Assembly: GCF_014207095.1 (NCBI RefSeq)
Contig: NZ_JACHBG010000008.1
Span: 124,001 to 188,000 of the forward strand
Source: Martinezella lusitana
GTDB taxonomy: Bacteria; Pseudomonadota; Alphaproteobacteria; Rhizobiales; Rhizobiaceae
Direction of reading: 5' to 3'
DNA: 64,000 nucleotides
The position numbers and the translations under genes were made by a program. The notes under the pieces are model-generated. The model had not been told where the DNA came from. It ran no database searches and was given only the letters and a program-made list of their open reading frames with translations. Shown here in pieces: positions 1 through 8,167 of the stretch. Position 1 is the first letter of the stretch. Every line of letters begins with the position of its first letter.

Positions 1-473
1 CACGACTAGAAGGCCATCGCCGCAAGTTCATGGCGGTCATTGACGGCACTCCCGAATGCCAGCGCGCCGTTCACTATGCCGGCCGGCGCGCCAAGAATTC
101 CAATGGCGGCCTCGTGTTGCTCTATGTGATCCCCGAGGGCGATTTCCAACAATGGCTCGGCGTCGAAGAGATCATGCGGGCGGAAGCGCGTGAGGAGGCC
201 GAGGCGGCGACCGCCAAGGCAGCCCAGAGTGTCCGCGAGAATGTCGGCATCGATCCCGAAATCGTCATTCGCGAGGGGGCTTCGGCCGAACAGATCAATG
301 CAGTGATCGAAGAGGATCGGGACATCGCGCTGCTCGTTCTGGCCGCCGGCTCCGCCAAGGAAGGGCCAGGCCCACTTGTTTCGTCGATCGCCGGCCGCGC
401 CGCCGCTTTTCCGATCCCGGTCACCGTGCTGCCGGATACGCTGACGAACGAGGAAATCGACGCGCTCAGCTGA
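1..473 (+). CDS. Universal stress protein (UspA family), 5' end cut by window edge
   Basis: Small cytoplasmic alpha/beta stress protein of the UspA type, a family that binds nucleotides or dimerises and supports survival under stress. The frame is open from the left edge: codons 3-29 read RLEGHRRKF straight into the Met at 30 and the strand-1 motif VIDGT, so the true start lies outside the window. About 157 residues are visible. The C-terminal strand PVTVLP is typical, but the ATP-binding G-x2-G-x9-G-S/T motif is degenerate (GSAKEGPGPLVSS), so it may not bind ATP. The family is clear; the exact stress role cannot be read from sequence. Confidence 0.85.
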   Translation, partial: RLEGHRRKFMAVIDGTPECQRAVHYAGRRAKNSNGGLVLLYVIPEGDFQQWLGVEEIMRAEAREEAEAATAKAAQSVRENVGIDPEIVIREGASAEQINAVIEEDRDIALLVLAAGSAKEGPGPLVSSIAGRAAAFPIPVTVLPDTLTNEEIDALS

Positions 474-577
474 TAAAAGCCAGCCATTTCTTGAGAAACA
501 CTCTCTTGAATTGAGCGGCCAAAAGGCCTATTTCTTTTGAAATATTCTAAAGTTGGGACCGGGTTTGTGCCCGCCGC

Positions 578-1156
578 ATGGAGATCAAGATGTTCATTCA
601 GACCGAAGCGACACCGAACCCCGCGACCCTGAAGTTTCTGCCGGGCAAGGTGGTGATGGAAAGCGGTACGGCTGAATTCCGCAGCGCCGAGGAAGCTGAG
701 GCTTCGCCGCTTGCTGCCCGCCTCTTCGAAATCCAGGGCGTTACCGGCGTGTATTTCGGCTACGACTTCATCTCCGTCTCCAAGGAAAGTCAGGAATGGC
801 AGCATCTGAAGCCTGCCATCCTTGGTTCGATCATGGAGCATTTCATGTCCGGCAAGCCTGTCATGGGCTCCAGCTCGGTTCTGTCCGAAGCGCGGGATGC
901 CGGCGGCGAATTCTTCGATGAAGGCGATGAATCCATCGTGCTGACCATCAAGGAACTGCTCGATACCCGCGTCCGTCCTGCCGTTGCCCAGGATGGCGGC
1001 GATATCACCTTCCGCGGCTTCCGCGACGGCAAGGTCTATCTCAATATGAAGGGATCCTGCGCAGGCTGCCCGTCTTCGACGGCGACGCTGAAGCATGGCG
1101 TGCAGAACCTGCTGCGCCACTTCGTGCCCGAGGTGCAGGAAGTCGAAGCCGTCTAA
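578..1156 (+). CDS. nfuA: NifU-like Fe-S cluster scaffold/carrier protein (Nfu type)
   Basis: Carries and delivers Fe-S clusters to apoproteins in the cytoplasm. The 192 residues have an N-terminal Nfu domain (about 5-90, beginning MFIQTEATPNPATLKF) and a C-terminal NifU domain whose cluster-binding CxxC pair is Cys161/Cys164 (SCAGCPSS). This Nfu_N plus NifU_C layout is the alphaproteobacterial/mitochondrial Nfu1 form, not the enterobacterial NfuA with an A-type domain. The start at 578 is an upstream ATG; the in-frame ATG at 590 (MFIQTE) is the start relatives usually use and is equally likely. A hairpin follows the gene. Downstream MiaB is itself an Fe-S enzyme, which fits but does not prove a link. 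Confidence 0.9.
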   Translation: MEIKMFIQTEATPNPATLKFLPGKVVMESGTAEFRSAEEAEASPLAARLFEIQGVTGVYFGYDFISVSKESQEWQHLKPAILGSIMEHFMSGKPVMGSSSVLSEARDAGGEFFDEGDESIVLTIKELLDTRVRPAVAQDGGDITFRGFRDGKVYLNMKGSCAGCPSSTATLKHGVQNLLRHFVPEVQEVEAV

Positions 1157-1244
1157 GCATGGTTCCAAAGGTGCGCGGCGGTTTTTGGATAGGATTATGC
1201 CAGAACGTCGCGATGCCATACTGGAGCATTTTAAGACAAGCCAA

Positions 1245-1267
1245 CCGCGCCTCAGGCGCGGCTTTTC
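1245..1267 (+). terminator. Rho-independent terminator-like hairpin after nfuA
   Basis: CCGCGCC, a TCA loop, GGCGCGG, then CTTTTC. It sits between nfuA and tsaB and ends 13 bases before the tsaB start, so it may attenuate rather than fully stop transcription. Confidence 0.6.
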
Positions 1268-1279
1268 GGAAAAATTGAT

Positions 1280-1936
1280 ATGATCGTACTGGCGCTCGAC
1301 ACGGCAGGTGTGGATTGCGCTGCCGCTGTGTATGATAGCGGCAGTGATTCTGTGATGGGGGAGGTCACGGAAACGATCGGACGGGGGCATGCCGAACATT
1401 TGATGCACGTCGTCGACGAAGCGCTGGCGAAAGCCAACACGGCGCTTTCGGCCGTCGAACGTGTCGTCGTGACCGTCGGTCCCGGTTCCTTCACCGGCAT
1501 CCGCATCGGCGTTGCAGCCGCCCGCGGCTTTGCGCTTTCCCTCAACGTTCCAGCAATCGGCGTCACGACCCTCGAGGTCATGGCTGCGACTGCCAGAACA
1601 CAGAATCCGGGCAAGTCGGTTCTGGCTGCGATCGATGCCAAGCGCGAGGAGATTTATCTCCAGAGCTTCGATGTCGACGGCAACCCGCTGGACGAGGCTC
1701 GGGCCGTGACGATCGACGAAGCGCAGGCAATTGCCGCTGCCTTCGACGGCGTCGTCACCGGAACGGCTGTCGCCCGGTTGAGCGACGCGCCGCCGGCGGA
1801 GCGGCCAGACGCATTTCCGATTGCCATCGTCGCCCGGCTGGGCGCTGGCAAACCTGCCGGCGAAAAGCCGAAGCCGCTTTATCTTCGCGGACCCGATGCC
1901 AGACCGCAGGCCGGATACGCAGTTGCCAGGCAGTAG
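1280..1936 (+). CDS. tsaB: tRNA threonylcarbamoyladenosine biosynthesis protein TsaB
   Basis: TsaB is the non-catalytic partner that supports TsaD in making t6A37 on ANN-decoding tRNAs. The 218-residue protein has the ASKHA-type N-terminus LALDTAGVDCAAAVYD and the family signature VTVGPGSFTGIRIGVAAARG near residues 55-75; length fits the family. It starts at ATG 1280 and its stop is two bases before the rimI start at 1939, so the two are surely co-transcribed. The tsaB-rimI pair is common in bacteria. Confidence 0.95.
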   Translation: MIVLALDTAGVDCAAAVYDSGSDSVMGEVTETIGRGHAEHLMHVVDEALAKANTALSAVERVVVTVGPGSFTGIRIGVAAARGFALSLNVPAIGVTTLEVMAATARTQNPGKSVLAAIDAKREEIYLQSFDVDGNPLDEARAVTIDEAQAIAAAFDGVVTGTAVARLSDAPPAERPDAFPIAIVARLGAGKPAGEKPKPLYLRGPDARPQAGYAVARQ

Positions 1937-1938
1937 AA

Positions 1939-2433
1939 ATGCTCGAATCCTATCTGACCCTCAAAGCCGAATACGAAATCATCCCGATGGACTTGAAGGA
2001 TTGCGCCGAAGTGGCGCTCCTGCATGGCGAACGTTTTCCGCGGGTCTGGGACGAGTCCGAGTTTCAGGATCTCCTCTCACAGGAGACCACCTTCGGCTTC
2101 GTTGCCCGCCAGACCAATGCCATCCTGAAGAAAGCGCTCCCGGGCTTCGTGCTCGCACGGCATGTGGCGGGCGAGGGCGAAATCCTGACGATCGCCGTCA
2201 ATGCCAAGCTCGGACGCGCCGGTCTCGGATGGCGGTTGATGCAGGCGGCGCTTCGCGAGGCTCGCAATCGTGGCGGCGAAACCATGTTCCTCGAGGTCGA
2301 CGGTGGCAACCAGCCGGCGCTCGGCCTTTACCGCAAGCTTGGTTTCGAGACGGTTGGCGAACGCAAGGCCTACTATGTCGGCGATAATGGCGCGAAATCG
2401 ACGGCGCTTGTCATGAGCCGCGTTCTTCGCTAG
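1939..2433 (+). CDS. rimI: Ribosomal-protein-alanine N-acetyltransferase RimI (GNAT)
   Basis: GNAT acetyltransferase, by family precedent acetylating the N-terminal alanine of ribosomal protein S18 with acetyl-CoA. The 164 residues include the acetyl-CoA-binding motif A (GRAGLGWRLMQAAL) followed by FLEVDGGNQPALGLYRKLGF, the usual RimI C-terminal block. It follows tsaB with a two-base gap. RimI assignment rests on the tsaB pairing and these motifs; a different protein substrate is possible. Confidence 0.85.
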   Translation: MLESYLTLKAEYEIIPMDLKDCAEVALLHGERFPRVWDESEFQDLLSQETTFGFVARQTNAILKKALPGFVLARHVAGEGEILTIAVNAKLGRAGLGWRLMQAALREARNRGGETMFLEVDGGNQPALGLYRKLGFETVGERKAYYVGDNGAKSTALVMSRVLR

Positions 2434-2510
2434 AGCATTTTGCAGCCAGGTGGCATCACTTGGCGTCGCACAAATGCGGCAAAACAAGCAGATAGGGCGG
2501 CAATCCGGCG
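2434..2510 (+). repeat. RIME-like intergenic palindromic element (candidate)
   Basis: Directly after the rimI stop comes AGAGCATTTTGC, then CCAGGTG-GCAT-CACTTGG (a stem with one G-U pair) and GTCGCACAAATGCGGC. I recall very similar AGAGCATTTTGCAG...GGCGTCGCACAAATGCGGC units from many Rhizobium intergenic regions. Only one copy is present here, so repeat status rests on recollection. Confidence 0.4.
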
Positions 2511-2550
2511 CGCTATCCGTTGTCACAGTGCAATAGGCCGAAGACAGTAA

Positions 2551-2982
2551 TTGATGGATGATGCCGTAAAATCCCTTGAGGAGCTTTGCGCCGAGCGCGG
2601 TATGCGCATGACGGAGCAGCGCCGGATCATCGCGCGCATCATCGAGAGCTCCGAGGACCATCCCGACGTCGAGGAGCTCTATAGACGCTCCGTGCAGGTG
2701 GATGCGAAAATCTCGATCTCCACCGTGTACCGCACGGTTAAACTGTTCGAGGATGCCGGCCTTCTTGCCCGCCATGATTTCCGCGACGGGCGCTCACGCT
2801 ACGAAACCGTACCGGAAGAGCATCACGACCATCTGATCGACTTGAAAAGCGGCGAGGTGATCGAATTTCACTCGCCGGAGATCGAAGCGCTGCAGGAGCG
2901 CATCGCCCGCGAACACGGCTTCAAACTCGTCGACCACCGGCTGGAGCTTTACGGCATCCCGCTGAAGAAGGACGAAGCTTGA
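2551..2982 (+). CDS. fur: Fur-family metalloregulator (Fur/Mur type)
   Basis: DNA-binding repressor using a divalent metal. The 143 residues hold a winged helix (about 15-85; VDAKISISTVYRTVKLFEDAGLL is the recognition region) and a dimerisation domain with the metal motif EEHHDHLID. The C-terminal CxxC zinc site of classical Fur is absent; the only Cys is near the N-terminus. In rhizobia this type (called fur, later mur) responds to manganese, represses Mn uptake, and Irr/RirA take over iron control. The mur reading is family knowledge, not visible here. It is followed by olsA after 30 bases. Confidence 0.85.
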   Translation: MMDDAVKSLEELCAERGMRMTEQRRIIARIIESSEDHPDVEELYRRSVQVDAKISISTVYRTVKLFEDAGLLARHDFRDGRSRYETVPEEHHDHLIDLKSGEVIEFHSPEIEALQERIAREHGFKLVDHRLELYGIPLKKDEA

Positions 2983-3012
2983 CGTGAAGCCTTTCATGCA
3001 GGAGCGAATGAT

Positions 3013-3810
3013 TTGATGACCTGGCTGCGCATCGGCTGTGCTGCCGTGGTCATCTGCGCCGTCAGCGCCGTGATGCTGCCTCTGCAGATCCTTTGCCTGC
3101 GCTTTGACTGGAAGCTCCGGCGCTATCTGCCGCGCTACTGGCACCGCATTGTCTGCTATTGGCTTGGCGTACGCATTCATGTCGTCGGCAAGATGGAGAC
3201 GAGCCGGCCATTGATGTTGGCCTCCAACCATTCGTCCTGGCTCGATATTCTCGTGCTCTCGGCAGTGGCCGACGTCTCCTTCATCGCCAAATCGGAAGTG
3301 CGGGATTGGCCGATCTTCGGCCAGTTTGCACAATGGCAGAAGAGCGTCTTCGTCGAGCGCGAGCAGAAACGCAAGACGGGCGAGCAGGTGAACGAGATCG
3401 CCGACCGCATGGCCGATGGCGAAATCATGGTGTTGTTTCCTGAGGGAACGACCTCCGACGGCAATCGGCTGCTCGAGGTCAAATCCTCGCTGTTTGGTGC
3501 CGCCGCTGCGGCCCTGCCGAAAGCGCCGGATGCCGTTGTGCATGTTCAGCCCGTTGCTGTCGCCTATACCCGGGTTCATGGCACGCCCATGGGCCGCTAT
3601 TATCGCCCGCTGACGGCATGGCCTGGCGATATCGAGCTCGTGCCGCATCTGAAGGGTATCGTCCAGTGCGGCGCCATCGATGTCGACGTCTGCTTTGGCG
3701 AAGCTGTCGATTATCGCGCTGGCACCAACCGCAAGGAAGTCAGCGCCACCATCGCGCGGCGCATCCGCAATTTGCTCGCCAGCCGCCTGCTCGGCCGCGA
3801 GATCGCTTGA
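3013..3810 (+). CDS. olsA: Lyso-ornithine lipid O-acyltransferase OlsA (PlsC family)
   Basis: Membrane-bound 1-acylglycerol-3-phosphate-acyltransferase family enzyme. The 265 residues start with a hydrophobic helix (about 5-28) and carry the four PlsC blocks, including NHSSWLD (the H-x4-D catalytic motif), the block around KSEVRDWPIFG, and FPEGTTSDG. From memory it closely matches Sinorhizobium OlsA, which acylates lyso-ornithine lipid, and that gene also lies beside miaB. OlsA can also accept lysophosphatidic acid, so a general PlsC role is the alternative. Its partner olsB is not in the window. Confidence 0.8.
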   Translation: MMTWLRIGCAAVVICAVSAVMLPLQILCLRFDWKLRRYLPRYWHRIVCYWLGVRIHVVGKMETSRPLMLASNHSSWLDILVLSAVADVSFIAKSEVRDWPIFGQFAQWQKSVFVEREQKRKTGEQVNEIADRMADGEIMVLFPEGTTSDGNRLLEVKSSLFGAAAAALPKAPDAVVHVQPVAVAYTRVHGTPMGRYYRPLTAWPGDIELVPHLKGIVQCGAIDVDVCFGEAVDYRAGTNRKEVSATIARRIRNLLASRLLGREIA

Positions 3811-3871
3811 TTTCCAGGTGATTCCAACTTTTCCATTTTCTCCGAAGGCAAAAGCCACTACATAGCGGCCC

Positions 3872-5284
3872 ATGACCAAGGACAGCCTGACCCTCGATGC
3901 CCCGGCGACCGACGCTTTGCAGCTCGGCACCCGCGATGGCTCCAACAGCCGCAAGGTTTTCATCAAGACCTACGGCTGCCAGATGAACGTCTATGATTCC
4001 ACGCGGATGAGCGATGCGCTCTCCCGCGACGGCTATGAGCCGACCGAGGACATGGAAGAGGCCGATCTCGTCCTTTTGAACACCTGTCACATCCGCGAGA
4101 AGGCGGCCGAAAAAGTCTATTCCGCGCTCGGTCGCCTGCGCGAGATGAAGAAGCGCAAGGCTGCGGACGGCCGCGAGATGATGATCGGCGTCACCGGCTG
4201 CGTGGCGCAGGCCGAGGGCGAGGAGATTCTTCGCCGCGCGCCGGCCGTCGATGTCGTCATCGGCCCGCAGACCTATCATCGCCTGCCGGACGCGCTTCGC
4301 CGCGCCAAGGAAGGCCAGCGCGTCGTCGATACCGAATATGCGATCGAGGACAAGTTCGAGCATCTGCCGATCGCCGAGAAGGCAAAGATCCGCGCCCGCG
4401 GTGTCACCGCCTTCCTGACGGTGCAGGAAGGGTGCGACAAGTTCTGCACTTTCTGTGTTGTGCCCTATACGCGCGGCTCCGAAGTCTCCCGTCCGGTCTC
4501 TCAGATCGTCGAGGAGGCGCAAAAACTTGTGGATGGCGGAGTGCGCGAAATCACGCTGCTCGGCCAGAATGTCAACGCCTGGCACGGTGCAGGCCCCACC
4601 GGCGAAGCCTGGAGCTTGGGTGACTTGCTCTATCGCCTGGCCGAGATCCCCGGTCTTGCCCGCCTGCGTTACACCACCAGTCACCCCCGCGACATGGATG
4701 ATCGCCTGATCGGCGCGCACCGCGATCTGCGCACGCTGATGCCCTATCTGCACCTGCCGGTTCAGGCCGGTTCGGACCGGATCCTGAAGGCGATGAACCG
4801 CCGGCACACGGCTGCGGAATACTTGGCATTGATCGAGAAAATCCGGGTTGCACGGCCGGATATCGCACTTTCTGGCGACTTCATCGTCGGTTTCCCGGGG
4901 GAGACAGACCAGGATTTTGAGGATACATTGAAGCTAATCGAGGAGGTGAATTATGCACAGGCCTTCTCGTTTAAATATTCCACGCGGCCGGGCACGCCCG
5001 GCGCGGAGCTGAAGGATCAGGTGCCCGAAGAGGTCAAGACCGAGCGTTTGGAGCGATTGCAGGCATTGCTGCTGAAGCAGCAGCATGCGTTTGCAGAGGC
5101 CTGCGTGGGCAAAACAGTGGATATCCTTCTGGAAAAGCCGGGCCGGATGCCGGGCCAGTTGATTGGACGCTCTCCCTGGCTGCAATCTGTGAATGTTGAT
5201 GCAAAAGCATCGCAAATCGGTGACATTATTAACGTACGAATCACCGGAACCAGCACCAACAGCCTTTTTGCTGAATTGCTCTAG
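3872..5284 (+). CDS. miaB: tRNA-2-methylthio-N6-dimethylallyladenosine synthase MiaB
   Basis: Radical-SAM methylthiotransferase that turns i6A37 into ms2i6A37 in tRNAs reading UNN codons. The 470 residues contain the N-terminal UPF0004 domain with three cluster cysteines (C36 in TYGCQMN, C72 in NTCHIR, C110 in GCVAQ), the radical-SAM triad C188/C192/C195 (EGCDKFCTFC), and a C-terminal TRAM domain ending SLFAEL. All six cluster ligands are present, so it should be active. It lies 61 bases after olsA and 30 before phoH. Confidence 0.97.
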   Translation: MTKDSLTLDAPATDALQLGTRDGSNSRKVFIKTYGCQMNVYDSTRMSDALSRDGYEPTEDMEEADLVLLNTCHIREKAAEKVYSALGRLREMKKRKAADGREMMIGVTGCVAQAEGEEILRRAPAVDVVIGPQTYHRLPDALRRAKEGQRVVDTEYAIEDKFEHLPIAEKAKIRARGVTAFLTVQEGCDKFCTFCVVPYTRGSEVSRPVSQIVEEAQKLVDGGVREITLLGQNVNAWHGAGPTGEAWSLGDLLYRLAEIPGLARLRYTTSHPRDMDDRLIGAHRDLRTLMPYLHLPVQAGSDRILKAMNRRHTAAEYLALIEKIRVARPDIALSGDFIVGFPGETDQDFEDTLKLIEEVNYAQAFSFKYSTRPGTPGAELKDQVPEEVKTERLERLQALLLKQQHAFAEACVGKTVDILLEKPGRMPGQLIGRSPWLQSVNVDAKASQIGDIINVRITGTSTNSLFAELL

Positions 5285-5314
5285 GTTCCGGACGGATCAA
5301 AGGAGCCGCACCGC

Positions 5315-6367
5315 TTGAACGGACAGGAATTGGTTTCTTCTTCATCGCGCCAGCCCCGCACCGCGAGCGACGCCAATCACTTCACCCTGACGTTCGAGAA
5401 TAATCGGTTCGCCAGCGAACTTTTCGGGCAGTTCGATCAGAATTTGAAGCTGCTTGAGGAACGCCTCGGCATCGATGCTCGCGCCCGCGGCAATTCCGTC
5501 GTCATCACCGGAGACGTCCTCGCCACCAATCAGGCGCGCCGCACGCTCGATTACCTCTATGACAAGCTGCAAAAAGGCGGCAATGTAGAGCGTTCCGACG
5601 TGGAAGGGGCAATCCGCATGGCGGTTGCCGCCGACGACCAATTGACGCTGCCGACCATGGAGAGAAAAGCAAAGTTGACGATGGCGCAGATTTCGACGCG
5701 CAAGAAGACCATCATTGCGCGTACGCCGACGCAGGATGCTTATATTAGGGCGCTGGAGCGCTCCGAAATGGTCTTCGGCGTTGGTCCCGCCGGTACCGGC
5801 AAGACCTATCTTGCCGTCGCGCATGCTGCCCAGCTTCTGGAGCGCGGCGCCGTGGAAAAGATCATCCTGTCGCGTCCGGCTGTCGAAGCCGGCGAGCGTC
5901 TGGGCTTCCTGCCCGGCGATATGAAGGAAAAGGTCGATCCCTATCTGCGTCCGCTCTATGACGCGCTCTACGACATGATGCCGGGCGACAAGGTCGAGCG
6001 CGCTATCACCGCAGGCGTCATCGAGATCGCGCCGCTCGCCTTCATGCGCGGTCGCACGCTCGCCAACGCCGCCGTCATCCTCGACGAGGCACAGAACACG
6101 ACATCCATGCAGATGAAGATGTTCCTGACGCGTCTCGGCGAGAATTCGCGGATGATCATAACGGGCGATCCGAGCCAGATCGACTTGCCGCGCGGCGTCA
6201 AGTCCGGCCTGGTCGAGGCGCTGGATCTGCTGAACGGTGTCGAAGGCATTACCATCGTCCGCTTCAAGGATACCGACGTCGTACGTCACGCCTTGGTGGC
6301 GCGCATCGTTCGGGCCTATGACTCGACCTATGCGGCTCAAGCCGAGGAAAGCAATCCGCAGATCTGA
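5315..6367 (+). CDS. phoH: PhoH-like ATPase
   Basis: Cytoplasmic P-loop NTPase; with the next gene, ybeY, it forms a widely conserved pair linked to RNA and ribosome metabolism. The start is a TTG at 5315, chosen because AGGAG at 5301-5305 is well spaced and no ATG precedes the conserved region. Of 350 residues, the first ~110 are a KH-like N-domain (LTFENNRFASELFGQFD...), then Walker A GVGPAGTGKTYLAVAHA and Walker B AAVILDEAQNTT. Confidence 0.93.
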   Translation: MNGQELVSSSSRQPRTASDANHFTLTFENNRFASELFGQFDQNLKLLEERLGIDARARGNSVVITGDVLATNQARRTLDYLYDKLQKGGNVERSDVEGAIRMAVAADDQLTLPTMERKAKLTMAQISTRKKTIIARTPTQDAYIRALERSEMVFGVGPAGTGKTYLAVAHAAQLLERGAVEKIILSRPAVEAGERLGFLPGDMKEKVDPYLRPLYDALYDMMPGDKVERAITAGVIEIAPLAFMRGRTLANAAVILDEAQNTTSMQMKMFLTRLGENSRMIITGDPSQIDLPRGVKSGLVEALDLLNGVEGITIVRFKDTDVVRHALVARIVRAYDSTYAAQAEESNPQI

Positions 6368-6384
6368 TCTGCGGCGCAACACTC

Positions 6385-6891
6385 ATGGCAGAACTCGACA
6401 TACAGATCAGCGTGGAGGAGGGCGATTGGCCCTCCGAGGAAGAGTTGCAGTCGCTTGCCGAGCGCGTGCTGGGCGAGGCTGCAGCCTATCTGAAGAAACA
6501 CGAAAAGCAGCCCTTTCCGAAAATGGCGCCCGAATTGTCGCTGGTATTCACCGACGACGCCTCGATCCGCGAGATCAATGCTGAATGGCGCTCGCAGGAC
6601 AAGGCGACAAATGTTCTTTCGTTCCCTGCTTTCCCGCTCGAACCCGGCGGCAGGCCCGGTCCGATGCTCGGCGATATCATTATTGCCAGGGAGACCGTTG
6701 AGCGCGAGGCGATCGATCTCGAGAAGAGTTTTAACGACCATTTGACCCATTTGATGGTCCATGGTTTCTTGCATCTCTTCGGCTACGACCATATGAATAA
6801 TAGCGAAGCCGAAAGAATGGAGGGGCTGGAGACTCGCATTTTGGCTAGTCTTGGCCTATCTGATCCCTATGCGGGACAAGACCCCATTTGA
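6385..6891 (+). CDS. ybeY: Endoribonuclease YbeY
   Basis: Zinc-dependent single-strand endoribonuclease needed for 16S rRNA 3'-end maturation and ribosome quality control. The 168 residues include the H-x3-H-x5-H zinc motif in HGFLHLFGYDH and the upstream conserved NAEWRSQDKATNVLSFP block. Length is typical. It starts 17 bases after the phoH stop and is followed after 25 bases by the CBS protein; phoH-ybeY-corC-lnt is a classical order. Confidence 0.95.
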   Translation: MAELDIQISVEEGDWPSEEELQSLAERVLGEAAAYLKKHEKQPFPKMAPELSLVFTDDASIREINAEWRSQDKATNVLSFPAFPLEPGGRPGPMLGDIIIARETVEREAIDLEKSFNDHLTHLMVHGFLHLFGYDHMNNSEAERMEGLETRILASLGLSDPYAGQDPI

Positions 6892-6916
6892 TTTGAACCC
6901 TGCCTGACCAGGAACA

Positions 6917-8089
6917 ATGAGCGACTTTACGACAAGACCGGCCCCCGAGGCCAAAGATGGAGCCGATGCAGCCTCCTCCGATGAGGCAGGCAGTAGTAGC
7001 AGCGGCAAGCGATCTCAATCTTCATTCTGGGCGCGTGCAGCGCGCATCCTCCGCCCGGCGCAGGGCGCTGCGCGGCTGCGCGAGGATCTCGCCGACGCGT
7101 TGATGACCAACGCAGCCGATGACGACGCCTTTTCGCCCGACGAGCGGGCGATGTTGCACAACATCTTGCGCTTCCGCGAAGTCCGCGTCGAAGACGTCAT
7201 GGTGCCGCGCGCCGATATCGAAGCCGTGGATCAGAACATCACCATCGGTGAGCTGATGATCCTGTTCGAGGAAAGCGGCCGTTCGCGTATGCCCGTCTAT
7301 GCCGAAACGCTGGATGATCCGCGCGGCATGGTGCATATCCGCGACCTCCTGTCCTATGTCGCCAAGCAGGCCCGCAACAAGCGTCGCGCCGGCAGCGCCA
7401 AGACGGCCGCCGCCGCCACGACCGGTGCCGCCACCGAAAAGGCGCCGCGCTCGGCCAAGCCGAATTTCGATCTTTCGCGCGTCGATCTGCAGAAGACGCT
7501 GGCCGAGGCCGGCATCATCCGCAAGATTCTGTTCGTTCCGCCATCCATGCTGGCGTCCGACCTCCTGCGCCGCATGCAGGTCAACCGCACGCAGATGGCG
7601 CTTGTCATCGACGAATATGGCGGTACGGATGGACTGGCCTCGCATGAGGACATCGTCGAGATGGTCGTTGGTGACATCGACGACGAGCATGATGACGACG
7701 AAGTCATGTTCAAGCGTGTCTCGGAAGATGTTTTCGTCGCCGACGCCCGTGTCGAGCTGGAGGAGATCGCCGAGGCGATCGGTCCGGATTTCGACATCAG
7801 CGAGCAGGTGGACGAGGTGGACACGCTCGGCGGCCTGATCTTCTCGGCGCTCGGCCGCATTCCGGTGCGGGGCGAAGTCGTGCAGGCGCTGCCGGGCTTC
7901 GAGTTCCACATCCTTGATGCCGATCCGCGCCGTATCAAGCGCGTACGCATCACCCGCAAGCGCCATGCTGCGCGTCGGCGCCCGACGGTCAAGCTTGAAG
8001 GCGAGGCCGCAGGGGGCGAGCGTGACTTGCTGCCACCGGAAGCCATTGCCGAGGAAACATCGTCCGAACGCAACGCAGCCCGCCAATAA
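6917..8089 (+). CDS. CorC/HlyC-type CBS-domain protein (hemolysin family)
   Basis: Cytoplasmic protein of the CorC/TlyC family, implicated in divalent metal efflux. The 390 residues give a charged N-terminal tail, a CBS pair (about 90-290, with VMVPRADIEAV and IDEYGGTDGLASHEDIVE) and a C-terminal CorC_HlyC domain (to about 350), then a basic tail. There is no membrane DUF21 domain. An Ala/Lys-rich insert (AKTAAAATTGAATEKAP) splits the two CBS repeats. Its place between ybeY and lnt is the usual corC position; haemolysin naming is historical. Confidence 0.85.
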   Translation: MSDFTTRPAPEAKDGADAASSDEAGSSSSGKRSQSSFWARAARILRPAQGAARLREDLADALMTNAADDDAFSPDERAMLHNILRFREVRVEDVMVPRADIEAVDQNITIGELMILFEESGRSRMPVYAETLDDPRGMVHIRDLLSYVAKQARNKRRAGSAKTAAAATTGAATEKAPRSAKPNFDLSRVDLQKTLAEAGIIRKILFVPPSMLASDLLRRMQVNRTQMALVIDEYGGTDGLASHEDIVEMVVGDIDDEHDDDEVMFKRVSEDVFVADARVELEEIAEAIGPDFDISEQVDEVDTLGGLIFSALGRIPVRGEVVQALPGFEFHILDADPRRIKRVRITRKRHAARRRPTVKLEGEAAGGERDLLPPEAIAEETSSERNAARQ

Positions 8090-8167
8090 ATGCCGCTTCG
8101 GCGGGACAAATCGTCAATTCTTTGAAAGACTGCCGCCAGTTGATTCGAAGTTTGACGGAGCTGGCGC

